DNA from: Chionis minor
Taxonomy: Eukaryota > Chordata > Aves > Charadriiformes > Chionididae
Reading direction: 5' to 3'
DNA length: 64,000 nucleotides
NCBI GenBank assembly: GCA_013398295.1
Contig: VZSF01009012.1
Span: forward strand, 121,842-185,841
The first letter of the stretch is position 1; each line of letters starts with the position of its first letter. A program made the position numbers and the translations under genes. This document shows, in pieces, positions 55,561-64,000 of this stretch. The notes beneath the pieces are model-generated. The model was not told where the DNA came from. It made no database searches and saw only the letters and a list, made by a program, of their open reading frames with translations.

Positions 55561-56236
55561 CCAGCCAGCGGAGGCTGCTGCTGTCACTGCACCCTGCCGG
55601 CAGCTTGGCAGGTATAAACCAAGGGGTTGGTGTTTTCTTCTCCGTGCACGTAGGTAAGCCCTTGCTCTCCTCATCGCACCGTGGGGTGGTGGCCTTCAGG
55701 GCTCACCCATCGTGTTTAGGAAGCCCATCTGAGTAAAAGGAGATTCCCGTTTCTCAAAGGCTTGTTTTTGCCCCACGGATGCAAATGCAGCACAGAACTC
55801 ATCCCTCGTGCTGCTGCGCAATATGGACTTTGCAAAACAGAGGGAAGAGGTGGAAAGCCATATGCAAGGATAACGGGATGGAGAATCGCCAGCTTGGTTC
55901 CTGGAGCAATTCAAGACAGCAAAACTTTGCCCCACGTACCAGCTGTTGGACCAACGCGTGGGCTCTTAGTCCTCACCTTAAACCATCTCTCACACTTCCT
56001 AGTTCTGATGCGTTTCGTGTGGTCCTAACGCCTTCCCCCTTGGCAACTGGACATCACTCACAGCACGAGCTTTGTTAAGGTCACCACCAGGGTGGTGCCA
56101 CCTTTAGTGGTAAGAAAACATTGACATTTAAAGAAATACGTAACATGGAGGGGACAGAGCCTGTTATAACTATCTGCTCATGCTTTTTCCACCTGTCTAC
56201 CTTCCCAGCACCGTTTTGTGCATGTATCGACTTGTA
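55561..56236. other. Intergenic DNA beyond the TNFRSF13B 3' end
   Basis: Mixed GC-rich to moderate sequence with no recognisable gene or repeat. It lies between the purine-rich repeat field and the putative distal polyadenylation signal of TNFRSF13B. Confidence 0.5.
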
Positions 56237-56242
56237 TTTATT
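56237..56242 (-). terminator. TNFRSF13B: Distal polyadenylation signal AATAAA candidate for TNFRSF13B
   Basis: Plus-strand 'tttatt' gives AATAAA on the minus strand, about 1.08 kb after the stop codon. It is the nearest canonical hexamer downstream of the gene that I find. Confidence 0.4.
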
Positions 56243-57319
56243 CTTCCAAGTTTGAGGCTCTAGTTTGAGAAAGTGGAGGGGATGAGCTCCTACCAGGAGT
56301 GATTTCTCACCAAGTAAAAAATTCCTGTATTCTCCTTTTGTGAAAATGAGAACTTCAAGTTACGTGTTGAAACCCATATTTTTCCATGGTAGCTTTCAAA
56401 GCCAGGTCAGACAAACATCTTCCCTCAAAGCAGCTGTGTCTCCAGCTGGTTCATCACTTTTACCAGCTATTTTGAGTAACCCAGACCTGACGTACATAAA
56501 TCCAGTCTTTAAGAAAGTTCTCAGCCTTGGACAAATTTTCACATTTAAACCCAGTTCCATCAGGGATTTTGGTGCCTGTCCCAGCTCCTCCCGTGCTGCA
56601 TCGTGTCCTGCAACAAGACAAAGCCTCACTGTTGCCCATGACCTGTCCTCCCCTTCCAAGCAGTGTTGAAAGCTGGCAGCGGAGCTTTCCACCTTGTGTC
56701 CCACCAAACTTTCTGTCCTGTAAAGAAACTTCGGTTAAAGTCAGAAAACACGCTGCTCTTGAGAGCACAGCAGTGGGATTCAGTGGACTTTATAACTTCC
56801 ATGAGCAACTTCTTTGGTCTAAGTCAACATCTGAGATGCTTACAGCTCTGCTTGGAAATCGCTCGTGTTACGCGGCAGAGTTTTCAAGCAGGGAAAGGCG
56901 TGTTCTCCATTGGGGCTGGTGGACACCACAGTCTGATCCCGGCTCTGCATCAACACCCTTAGCAGAGACAAAGCGACGCTGATGGTGGAACCAGGATGAA
57001 AAGGCCCAACAAAACGTCGCTCCCCATGACTGGGACGCACAGAAGAGTTTGCAGAGGTCAAGTCGGAGGATGAAGGCGCTGCCAAATAGGAAGTGATGTC
57101 TGTCACTGGGAGTGCACAAGAATAATGAGAATTTAATTTCCTGAGTGGAAGAAAACGGCACTGTCTGTAACCTACAGCCCTTGGGCAAAGACCGTGCCGG
57201 GTCCGCTGGTCCTGGTAGGAGCCATTACAGTCACTGGAAACGGAGGGTGAAGCAGCTGTGTTTGGGGGGCAGAGGGAGCATCCCTCCTTTCTGGTCCTGT
57301 GCAGGAACGTTCACTACAA
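56243..57319 (-). other. TNFRSF13B: TNFRSF13B 3' untranslated region (inferred)
   Basis: Region from the stop codon to the nearest canonical polyadenylation hexamer. An ATTAAA variant (57,132-57,137), 183 nt after the stop, could give a much shorter form. No coding feature is recognised in it. Confidence 0.4.
57132..57137 (-). terminator. TNFRSF13B: Proximal ATTAAA polyadenylation candidate for TNFRSF13B
   Basis: Plus-strand 'tttaat' reads ATTAAA on the minus strand. ATTAAA is the second most common polyadenylation hexamer. The choice between this and the distal AATAAA cannot be made from sequence alone. Confidence 0.3.
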
Positions 57320-57594
57320 TCACGCCATGGGCGTCTTCTCTTGTGAAGGAGAACATATGATTTTGAAGTGGCCATCGTCAGGGCTGGGAATAGCCCCAGC
57401 GCTTCCCGTGCTGCATATCCCGGTGTGAGAGGGAGCAGCTCTTTCCCCGATGTGACAGGAGGTGCTGTGGCACGATTTGGTCTCTTGTACAGCGGAGCTG
57501 TGTCCAGGGAAGCAGAAGCCACAGGTTTCCACCGGCTCTGGGACCCTGCTGCCGGTGGATCCATCACCAACGCTGCCCGCTTCCACCAGACGAT
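57320..57594 (-). CDS. TNFRSF13B: TNFRSF13B exon 4 (last coding): cytoplasmic tail
   Basis: 275 nt, from acceptor 'atttgcag' to TGA; two bases complete Asp169 and residues 170-259 follow. It carries VPEPVETCGFCFPG (about residues 186-199), the TACI tail motif reported to recruit MyD88, and ends in a Ser/Pro-rich region with DDGHFKIICSPSQEKTPMA. The final segment resembles the 'LGIVCVPAQEGGPG' end of human TACI as I remember it. The rest of the tail is divergent, as is typical between birds and mammals. Frame and acceptor agree with the preceding exon. Confidence 0.95.
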
Positions 57595-59045
57595 CTGCAA
57601 ATGAACGATGTGTGTCAGCTTAAGGGTTTTTAGGAGCACCTTTGGCCTGAGAAACACTTTGCAGTGCTGCATGAGAGCTGGTCCTGGAACCGGAGAAGAC
57701 ATCCACCTCCCACCACTCGGCTAAAGCCCACGGCACTGCGTGTTGGACGTGACACGTCCCCTACATGCTCACACCTCGTCCTGCCACCCTGGGAGGTGAG
57801 ATCTGAGGGGGAATTCGGGAAGTGCCCTGAACAGGAAAGCTGGAAGTTTAGCGCTAGAGCAATTGTAATATTTATAGTGTTACATGTAAACTGCCTTTTC
57901 ATTAAATGCTGCTTTTGTAGCATGTGCAAGTGCAACGGTGCGGCACGGTGCGAGATGCCGGAGCTCCAGCGAGTGCAGCGTGGCCGGCTGGTTGCCTGCG
58001 GCTGGTTCAAGGGAGCCACGGCGCTGTGCGGGCTGGACGCTGGCTGGCGAAGGGCTCTGCTCCGTCACCTGAGACCTGATAAGCAGGGTGAAGCTAGGGG
58101 TGTTAACAAAAAAAAACTCTTTCTAAAGTAAATCTCTTTGAACCCTTGAACGTTGAATGTTCAATGCCACCGTGTCCTTCCGCCAAAGAGGATGGGAATG
58201 GCTTGAATTACAGTTCTGCTGGAGTGTCTCTGAGCGGCGCACCAGCTCGTGGGCTTTTTCTCTGGATTTTTGATGTCCAGGATGACTGGCTTTGAAATGT
58301 ACGTGTGTAAATATGTATGTGTATATGTAAATAGCTAAAGAGACCTATTTAAAGGCAGGAGAGGGGACAAGAGGAGGAGGGAGAACAAAACCATCTCTTT
58401 TTCTATGTTGACTTACTGCGTGTCATCCTTTCCCTATCTTTTCTCCCTAAAGCAAAGCAAAGGTTTGTGAAGCCCCTCTGGTTCTAGGGCAAAAACTTCA
58501 GCGTTTGACGCCGCAAGATATTCCAGCGGACCAGCTGCGTCGTGGGCCTGTTTGAAGGAGCAAGTAGCCTGTGTTACCGTGGTTCCTGCCAGGCAGCCGT
58601 TCACCCCGAAGCGGCCCCAGCGCAGCCCCGAGGGAAAGAACCCAGAGCTGCCGTTGCCACAAAAGCCCCGGGTCTTCCTTGGGCAGGCGGTTCATTTTGG
58701 AAGGGGGTTGGCTTTTTGCAAGTCCTCCCCGCCGCGGCTCAGCCTCCGGCTGGAGACCGGGGAGCTGCGGGTTGGCGGAGCAGCTCCAGCAGCGGGAAGC
58801 CGTGCCGGTGACTTTGCGAGAGGGACTGAGAAGGGGGTTACGGTGGAGAATCGGGGCACAGGGCTCCACTCCCGCTCCTTCTCCAGGCTCAGACAGAACC
58901 GTGTTGCACGTGGCTGGCTCTGCTTCTCCTCCCCACCCCTGTTAGGAACTGGCCCTGCTCTCTGTCCCTCCAGCGGCACCTGGGAGCCTGTCCACCACAA
59001 GCCCCCCATCCTCTCCCAGTCCCCCCCAGTGCAGCCAGCACTCAC
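57595..59045 (-). other. TNFRSF13B: TNFRSF13B intron between stem/TM exon and tail exon
   Basis: 1,451-nt intron with minus-strand donor 'gtgagtgc' and acceptor 'atttgcag'. It is GC-rich at its 5' end and contains two plus-strand TGTAAATA words 20 nt apart (58,306 and 58,326). Long plus-strand open frames here (for example 58,552-59,328) run antisense through the TM exon and are not genes. Confidence 0.85.
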
Positions 59046-59294
59046 CTTTGGAGGAGTCCTCCCTGCGGTGGCAGGTCCCGGGGCTGGCTTGGCAGTAGAC
59101 CACCTCTCCCTTCCTCCGCAGGTGGGTCCAGCCCAGGAGCAGGGAGCAGACGAGGGCGCAGAGGCAGAGCCCCAGCAGCAGGTACACCACCAGCCACGGC
59201 TCCTGCTCCGCGCACGCCTTCTGCTCCAGCACCGCCGCCGCCGGCGAGGCCGTGACCAGGGGGGCTGGCGGAGGCGGGGTGGCCACCAGGGCAC
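59046..59294 (-). CDS. TNFRSF13B: TNFRSF13B exon 3: stem, transmembrane helix, juxtamembrane
   Basis: 249 nt (2 + 82 codons + 1) between acceptor 'ccactgcag' and donor 'gtgagt'. It encodes residues 86-169. A short Pro/Ala-rich stem (ATPPPPAPLVTASPAAA) is followed by LEQKACAEQEP, a hydrophobic helix at about residues 119-141 (WLVVYLLLGLCLCALVCSLL) and the basic stop-transfer HLRRKG. The LGLCLCA core is shared with human TACI. The stem is roughly half the mammalian length and contains a cysteine (Cys113) outside the cysteine-rich domains. Confidence 0.94.
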
Positions 59295-59912
59295 CTGCAG
59301 TGGGCCAGGCAGAGATGGGAGTGCTTAGAGACCCCTCCCGGGGACATGCTTCGCGCTGTTGGCTTTTTGATAGGGAAAGGGTGTTGCTAATAGCACTCGT
59401 GCACTCTGCTTGGAAAGAATTTGAGAGCAGCTATGCACCGCCTCTGTTTGCTCGCATTTCTCTTCCGTGGGGAGGTAGAGGAGATCCCTTCCCACCTCCC
59501 ATTCCCACCATTACCCCTTCTCCAGCACTCACATCTCAACCCCAAGGTGGGACTTGTAGGTCTCAGGGAAAATAACCCGTCTCCTCCTGCTCCCCTTCCT
59601 TGAGGGCTGGAGGCGGCTCAGCAACGTGGGAAACGCGATGCCCATCCTGCCCCTGGCTGGTAGAGCTGGAGGACGGGTCCGTAAAAGACCGACGTGCACG
59701 AGGGAAAAGGCACCATGTGGTGGAGAAAATGGGAGAGACACACATGCCCCGGCTCTCTTGTCCCCAGTCCCAGTGAAACGGCAGCACGCACACAACCCCC
59801 CCAGGACAAAGAGAGGGGGTGTTTGCTGCCCCTGTCCCAGTTTCAGTCCCGTAATCTGCCTCCTCTTCCTGCCCCGCATCCCCGCTCCACCTGCCCTCCC
59901 GCCTGGCCCTAC
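59295..59912 (-). other. TNFRSF13B: TNFRSF13B intron between CRD2 and stem/TM exon
   Basis: 618-nt intron with donor 'gtaggg' and acceptor 'ccactgcag'. GC-rich with no recognised element. Confidence 0.88.
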
Positions 59913-60029
59913 CTTCGCAGGACGGGGCGCATTGCTTCGGGTGCTGCCCGCAGACCGTGGTGCAGTTGATGCATTTTTTCAGGAGCTCATCGTAGTAGAA
60001 GCCGGCTTTCCTGTTGCAGTCCATGGACT
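59913..60029 (-). CDS. TNFRSF13B: TNFRSF13B exon 2: cysteine-rich domain 2
   Basis: 117 nt (2 + 38 codons + 1) between acceptor 'ctcccgcag' and donor 'gtaggg'. It encodes SMDCNRKAGFYYDELLKKC then INCTTVCGQHPKQCAPSCE, residues 47-86. Six cysteines (51, 66, 69, 73, 80, 84) have TACI spacing, and CGQHPKQCA is shared with human TACI. The D60-E-L62 triplet is the DxL motif that contacts BAFF and APRIL. N68-C-T70 is a potential N-glycosylation sequon between paired cysteines. Confidence 0.96.
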
Positions 60030-61132
60030 CTGCGGGAGGGGAGGGAGACGAGCACAGTGTCCTCAGCATGTCCGCGTCCCCCGTCCTTCGAGCACGGAGC
60101 TCCCAAACCGCTGCCCTCCCGCCACCCCCAGTGCCTGGGTCTGCGCGAGGACGAGCCCACGGTCGCGTAGAACAAGCTCACGGCCCCGAGGGGCGCAGGG
60201 CCAGACCTGCCCGCTGCCCCAAGTGTTGACGAGCTCTCTGGGGCTGGCAGGGTGACAGATCCGCGGGATTTGCGACGCTGTTTGGCCCGTATGATGAATT
60301 CTGGGGAAAGGCATCGGAGCTGGCAGCTGCGCGGGGAGGGGACGGTGCGCAGCCAGATGTGCGCAGCCGTACCTGCCAGCGGCAGCGAGCTCCTGGTTGC
60401 TGCTCTTAGAGCCGCCGCCGCCACCCTGGGGCTTACATGGCTTTTTCGGGACGCACCAAAACCTGCCTGAGCACCAGCTTGGCACCCCAGGGCTGGCGTC
60501 TCTCGTCCCCAGCGGGGAGACGTGACTCGCGGCTGCACGCAGCCCTGCGGCAGGGCCGGGTCCCCTGCGCCCCAGGACAGGGTGCAGCAGTGCTGCCGGC
60601 AGCTCGCCGGGGAGGGAAGGGGCCGCATGGGTGCAAAGTGCATCCGCCTGTCTTCCTCTTCCTCACCCGTTATCACTGTACCTCGGTGCCTGCCCCAGCA
60701 CGGGGCTCACAGAACAGCCCTGCAAACATGCAGCTTGAGTTTATAATTATCCACGTGGAATGAACCTGCCGTGCCTGGAGGCCCTGCCTTCGGAGGGTGG
60801 GGTGTCACCGACGGGGGATGCGAGTGTTGACGCAGCTCTGGGAAGGCTCCCTGTGACCCCAGAAAGGAGAGGCACAGAGACACGGACAACTTGATCCTGC
60901 TCTGTGGCTGAGCTGTTGCCAGACCCAGCCCATCGCCGGGAAGCTGTCACATTCCCCAGCGTTTTTTGGCTTGTAGCTCTGCTAAGCTGAGCTGGCTCCG
61001 AGCCTGCCCTGCGGTTCATCCCGGGGCCTGGTCTCCCCTCCCAGCTTTGCCCCACGGCTGCCTGCTCGGTCCACGGACAACCCTGCAGGCAACGGCACCC
61101 ACGGTGCCCGCAACCGGCCGCCCGGCACTCAC
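60030..61132 (-). other. TNFRSF13B: TNFRSF13B intron between CRD1 and CRD2
   Basis: 1,103-nt GC-rich intron with donor 'gtgagt' and acceptor 'ctcccgcag'. The long frames across it (for example minus 60,747-61,964) cross splice sites and are not real proteins. Confidence 0.88.
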
Positions 61133-61271
61133 CGCAGAGGGCAGCGCACCTCCTCACTGTGGGCCAGCCGCATACGGCGCTGCAGGGGATGCACTGGTAA
61201 ACGAGGGTGTCCCAGTACTGCTCATCCGTGCAGTTGTTCATGGCATCCCACCCGACGTGCGTCCCATCCAT
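61133..61271 (-). CDS. TNFRSF13B: TNFRSF13B first coding exon: start codon and cysteine-rich domain 1
   Basis: 139 coding nt (46 codons + 1) with donor 'gtgagt'. The start ATG lies two bases after an acceptor-like 'ccttctgcag' and sits in a near-perfect Kozak context (gccATGG). It encodes MDGTHVGWDAMNNC, then EQYWDTLVYQC and CAALC. Six cysteines (14, 27, 30, 34, 42, 46) form CRD1, and D21-T-L23 is a second DxL motif. There is no signal peptide, as expected for a type III receptor. Mouse TACI also starts just before CRD1, which supports this start. Human TACI has an extra upstream coding exon with a phase-1 junction; an equivalent here cannot be excluded. Confidence 0.9.
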
Positions 61272-61273
61272 GG

Positions 61274-62102
61274 CTGCAGAAGGGGAGGTGAGTAGGTATG
61301 GGGGTGGCCACCACGGGGCTGCCCTGCAGCCACCTCGCCCCTTTGCTGGGGCTGGGACCTCTCTGGGGACGCCCCAGGCTCCGACATTTGGGCAAAAGCC
61401 TACAGCAAAACCTGCTTCGAGCTTAGGAAGCTCTTCAAATGATAACCCTACGTTATCATTTGAAGACCCCAGGGAGGTGCAGGGAGCCCACCCTGGCTCG
61501 TAGGTGGCCCCGTGCTGCGCCCTGAGGGTCTGGGGATGCACGCAACTGCCTGGGGGAGTGAGAGCAGTGGGAACCTCTCCTGTCTCTCTGTGCTTTTCTG
61601 CAAATAACAGAAATACGACCAGAACGACCACTGGCAACGTCTTCTGAAACGGTTTTGACTTCTGGAAACTTCTGAATTCCTCTGTGGCGTCGGGGCGGTT
61701 TGTGCCACCCTGTACGTAATTTCTGACGTCTCCCTTTGGTGTTCTGGCATCATAACGAAACCCGATTTTGATGTGTGAAACTCCTCTAAGGGGAGGGACG
61801 TCTCTCCGGGAGAGCTTTAAGCGTCGGTTTAACCAGCGCCAGCTGGGACGCCTGGAGGTGGACGTGCTCTTGTCCCTGCGAGGATCCCTTTGTCCCATCT
61901 GCCTCTGCCACCGTGCGCCCTGTGCCTGCGTGGGCTGGATGCCAAAGGCACAGGAGCGAGGCATCGGGAGAAGCCCAGAAATCCAGCTGACGACTTACAA
62001 TTTTGAGAATTAGCTTGCTAATGACTGTTTACTTATTAGCAGCTGAAATACTTGTGCGTGTCCCCATCTTTGAGTGCCGCATGGCTCTGTCTGCAGCCTC
62101 AC
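61274..62102 (-). other. TNFRSF13B: Putative TNFRSF13B first intron or upstream region
   Basis: 829 nt between the acceptor-like site in front of the start codon and a strong minus-strand donor ('cacag' before 'gtgagg') at 62,102-62,101. It contains a perfect inverted repeat at 61,432-61,466. Without transcript data it is unclear whether this is an intron or 5' flanking DNA. Confidence 0.4.
61432..61466. repeat. Perfect inverted repeat (15-bp arms, 5-nt loop)
   Basis: Left arm 'tcttcaaatgataac' (61,432-61,446), loop 'cctac', right arm 'gttatcatttgaaga' (61,452-61,466). The arms are exact reverse complements. The AT-rich arms stand out from the GC-rich surroundings. Confidence 0.95.
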
Positions 62103-62460
62103 CTGTGCCACCGCAGGATTTGGCCTCGGAGGCAGCCCCCGTGATGGTCTCGGTTCCGTGCCGCGCTACACGTGGGGTCTGCGGCAAGCGCAGCCCAGCA
62201 ACTGCAGGAAGCTCGAACCCAGCGCGAGGGCGGCCGCAGTGGAAATGTGCCGTTTGCTTGACCGAGAGGGCTCGTGGCCAACCGCATCCCGCTGCGGAGC
62301 CGTGCCGGGGAGCCGCAGCTGTTTCCTGCCGGTGCTGACAGTCCCCAAAAGGTTTAAAACTCCCCGATGTCGCAGAGCAGCACCGGCCTCCCCGTGCGCA
62401 AAGGCGGCACCTTGCCGTGGCCGGAGCCTCTGCACCGCAGCTGTTGCAAAGCCAAACTTT
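62103..62460 (-). other. TNFRSF13B: Candidate non-coding first exon of TNFRSF13B
   Basis: The donor at 62,103/62,102 (CACAG then GTGAGG) is among the best donor-like sites upstream of the first coding exon that I noticed. It fits a short 5' UTR exon starting about 30 nt below the TATA-like box near 62,490. Spliced to 61,273 it would place the ATG two bases after the junction. It contains upstream ATGs in other frames, which weakens the model. Confidence 0.3.
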
Positions 62461-62462
62461 GA

Positions 62463-62496
62463 TTTCTATATAGGAAACCGCTTTTTTATATAGAAA
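62463..62496 (-). promoter_or_regulatory. TNFRSF13B: TATA-like element within an inverted repeat
   Basis: On the minus strand the sequence reads 'tttctatataaaaaagcgg', giving a TATATAAA match at about 62,492-62,485. The plus strand shows 'tttctatata' (62,463-62,472) mirrored by 'tatatagaaa' (62,487-62,496), a 10-bp perfect inverted repeat with a 14-nt spacer. It is a possible core promoter for TNFRSF13B; its use is unproven. Confidence 0.35.
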
Positions 62497-62499
62497 ACC

Positions 62500-64000
62500 C
62501 CTCTCTCTAGTACTTAGGAGTGAGCAGCAGTCGGGCACTTTTCATGTCTGTCTGTCCTGCCGTTGCCTGCACAGCTCCTTCCCTGTGGAGGGGCTGAGGA
62601 TGAGCTTCCTCTGCTGCCTGCTGGGAATTGGCTTCTACCTGGGGCAGCACATGTAAAATGGATAAAATTCATTCTGCACAAAGATGCTGGTCTTATAGTC
62701 CCCGTTGCTCAATTAACATTGCCATAAAACTAAATAATTACTTTCTATCAAACTGACTGAAGACATTCCCCCGGGCAGAGTGAGGCTGAGGCTGACGTTC
62801 TTCTCAGATGCTCTTTGAAGGTATTTTGTACCCAAAGAGAAGAAAGAGAAGATCCCACGGCTGGTGGTGAGCCCTGGGGATGGCGGTGAGCCTGGTCATC
62901 CTCAATCTACGGTGGCGTTTCACATGAGATAACGGCATGGGAAAGAGAGGTTTCGGTCTGTGTCTAAGCCATGGGGCTGCAGGCTGGGCAGCTCCTTCCC
63001 CGCTGCTGCTCGGCTGCCAGGGCAGGTCCAAGCCGTGTGTTTGGCCCCATCTAGGACAAATCCTGCCCCATGGCTGAGCTCCCCTCCCTGGGGAGCCTCA
63101 GACTACACGTGGTGATCCCGGCACGGTGCAGCCGGGCTTTACAGCCACAAATTTTCCAGCAGAGCTGGGTGCGTCTCCCCCTCTGCCTCTGCGCCCACCA
63201 GGGACCAGCACCCCGAACTCCCCTATGGACCCCTCGTCCAAAGCATTAAGTGACCGTTTCATCTCCAGCCCCACGGCATTGACCATCTTCAGCCAGTCAG
63301 GAGCCCTTTGTGGTGGCTCTGCTCCTCCAGCGAGAACCCCGGGAGACCCTCCGCTCCCTGCCAGCACTCTGGAAATGTTGCCGTGGCCCCGAGCCCTGGC
63401 ACGGACAAGCCCCTCACCCCCCTCTCCCCGTGCAGCCCCTCCGTGGGGTCACTCACGTTTGACTCTCCCGCAGCATCTAGTCCCCTTCGGCTCCTGCCAT
63501 TGCACTGCGAGCTCCAGCCCCGAGCCCGTGCGTGGTTCGGGAGGTTTATTATTAGAGGTAGATTTGATTAATGCCTGGGCTATACGTTTCCTGGGGTTTC
63601 CCCTTATCCCTTCGATGCAAATCTGCCGCACGCGCAGCACATTGCATTGGCTCGCCGGGCGTCCCTGGGCTCGGGGGCTGGGGAGGGCTGTCCTGGGCCA
63701 GGCGGCCACGTTGCAGGGGGGCTTGCAAGGGTGGGGGGTCTGTGGCGCCTGCCCTTGCGTTGCCTGGCTGCAGTGGGAAGCTTCCTTCTGCGGAGAAGGA
63801 TGGTTTGCTCTGTAAAGAGCTGTCCCGGGCCAGGAGAGCCGGCAGGCGACCGTGTGGGTCATTGGTTTTCCAGGCTTTGCCAAGAAGGAGCAGTTATGTC
63901 CGAGCAAGAGGCCGTGCAGACAGAGGGGATGCTGCAGGTGGAGAGGAGCGAGTCCCCCATGGCCAGCAGACCCCCGTGGATAACGTCCTGCTGATGCCGC
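62500..64000. other. GC-rich flank upstream of TNFRSF13B
   Basis: GC-rich sequence with several open frames on both strands (plus 63,126-63,815; minus 63,098-63,367 and 63,449-63,907), none with recognisable domains. An ATGCAAAT octamer lies at 63,615-63,622. No gene, repeat or RNA is supported, although the first exon of a neighbouring gene could be hidden here. Confidence 0.4.

Larger units (their letters stand above)
56237..62480 (-). other. TNFRSF13B: TNFRSF13B (TACI) gene
   Basis: Gene-level entry. TACI is a type III membrane receptor for the cytokines BAFF and APRIL on B cells and plasma cells; it signals through TRAF and MyD88 adaptors. Four coding exons on the minus strand join in phase (139+117+249+275 nt = 780 nt) to give 259 aa and a stop. 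The order is cysteine-rich domain 1, cysteine-rich domain 2, short stem plus transmembrane helix, then a cytoplasmic tail with the PEPVETCGFCFPG motif that is nearly invariant among TACI proteins. Exon number and phase after CRD1 match mammalian TACI as I remember it. BCMA and BAFF-R are excluded, because each has a single or partial CRD and lacks this tail motif. The 5' and 3' limits given are inferred from signals, not observed. Confidence 0.93.

Noticed and set aside
58552..59328. 258-codon plus-strand open frame
   Set aside because: It is antisense to the stem/transmembrane exon of TNFRSF13B and lacks any recognisable domain, with low-complexity Gln/Arg/Gly at its end.
60747..61964. 405-codon minus-strand open frame
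   Set aside because: It contains the CRD1 exon of TNFRSF13B, but reads through the GTGAGT donor and the upstream acceptor; it is genomic read-through in GC-rich DNA.
63098..63367. Minus-strand frame containing WLKMVNAVGLEMKRSLNALDE
   Set aside because: It is superficially protein-like, but there is no recognised family, the opposite strand is open over the same bases and no matching splice context was found.
63449..63474. Alternative TACI first coding exon (MLRESQ... ending at 'aac' before 'gtgagt')
   Set aside because: Its phase does not match the CRD1 exon (it would shift the frame), and the ATG has a poor Kozak context.
63615..63622. ATGCAAAT octamer upstream of TNFRSF13B as a B-cell promoter element
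   Set aside because: The same 8-mer or its complement occurs several times elsewhere in the window (for example near 1,380, 5,630, 14,320 and 43,210), and this copy is over 1 kb from the candidate TATA box.

Overview
The window looks like a piece of a bird (avian) autosome. The evidence is an AT-rich vertebrate intron landscape, CR1 LINE fragments of the avian/reptilian kind, and two vertebrate genes with canonical GT-AG exons. The species cannot be fixed from the sequence.

Layout. (1) Positions 1-50,480, plus strand: the 3' two thirds of USP22, the deubiquitinase of the SAGA co-activator. Nine exons can be placed to the base (22670-22839, 29794-29941, 37161-37266, 38959-39117, 41086-41212, 44050-44141, 45618-45680, 47627-47776, 49864-49906). 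Their phases join without error into 352 residues, matching residues 174-525 of the 525-aa human protein as I remember it, with catalytic Cys185 and His479 present. Positions 1-22,669 appear to be the preceding intron, because no exon for the N-terminal zinc finger was found there. (2) Positions 50,480-56,237: GC-rich intergenic DNA with a G9C15 homopolymer junction, a decayed purine-rich minisatellite field (about 54,330-55,560) and, inside it, an exact 104-bp duplication built from two 52-bp monomers. (3) Positions 56,237-62,500, minus strand: a complete small gene, TNFRSF13B (TACI), the BAFF/APRIL receptor of B cells. It has four coding exons (61271-61133, 60029-59913, 59294-59046, 57594-57320) that give 259 aa. 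A possible 5' untranslated exon ends at 62103 and a TATA-like box lies near 62,490. (4) Positions 62,500-64,000: GC-rich upstream DNA with no gene I can support.

The two genes converge tail to tail. Base composition changes sharply between about 50 and 54 kb, from AT-rich USP22 introns to the GC-rich TACI side. The genes have unrelated jobs: USP22 removes ubiquitin from histones H2A/H2B in the nucleus, and TACI is a plasma-membrane receptor.

I did not find a convincing new biological system. The observations most worth checking are the UG-repeat 3' splice site of the frame-preserving 63-nt USP22 exon, the short Pro/Ala-rich stem with an extra cysteine in this TACI, a perfect 15-bp-arm hairpin upstream of TACI's first coding exon, and the two-monomer tandem array.
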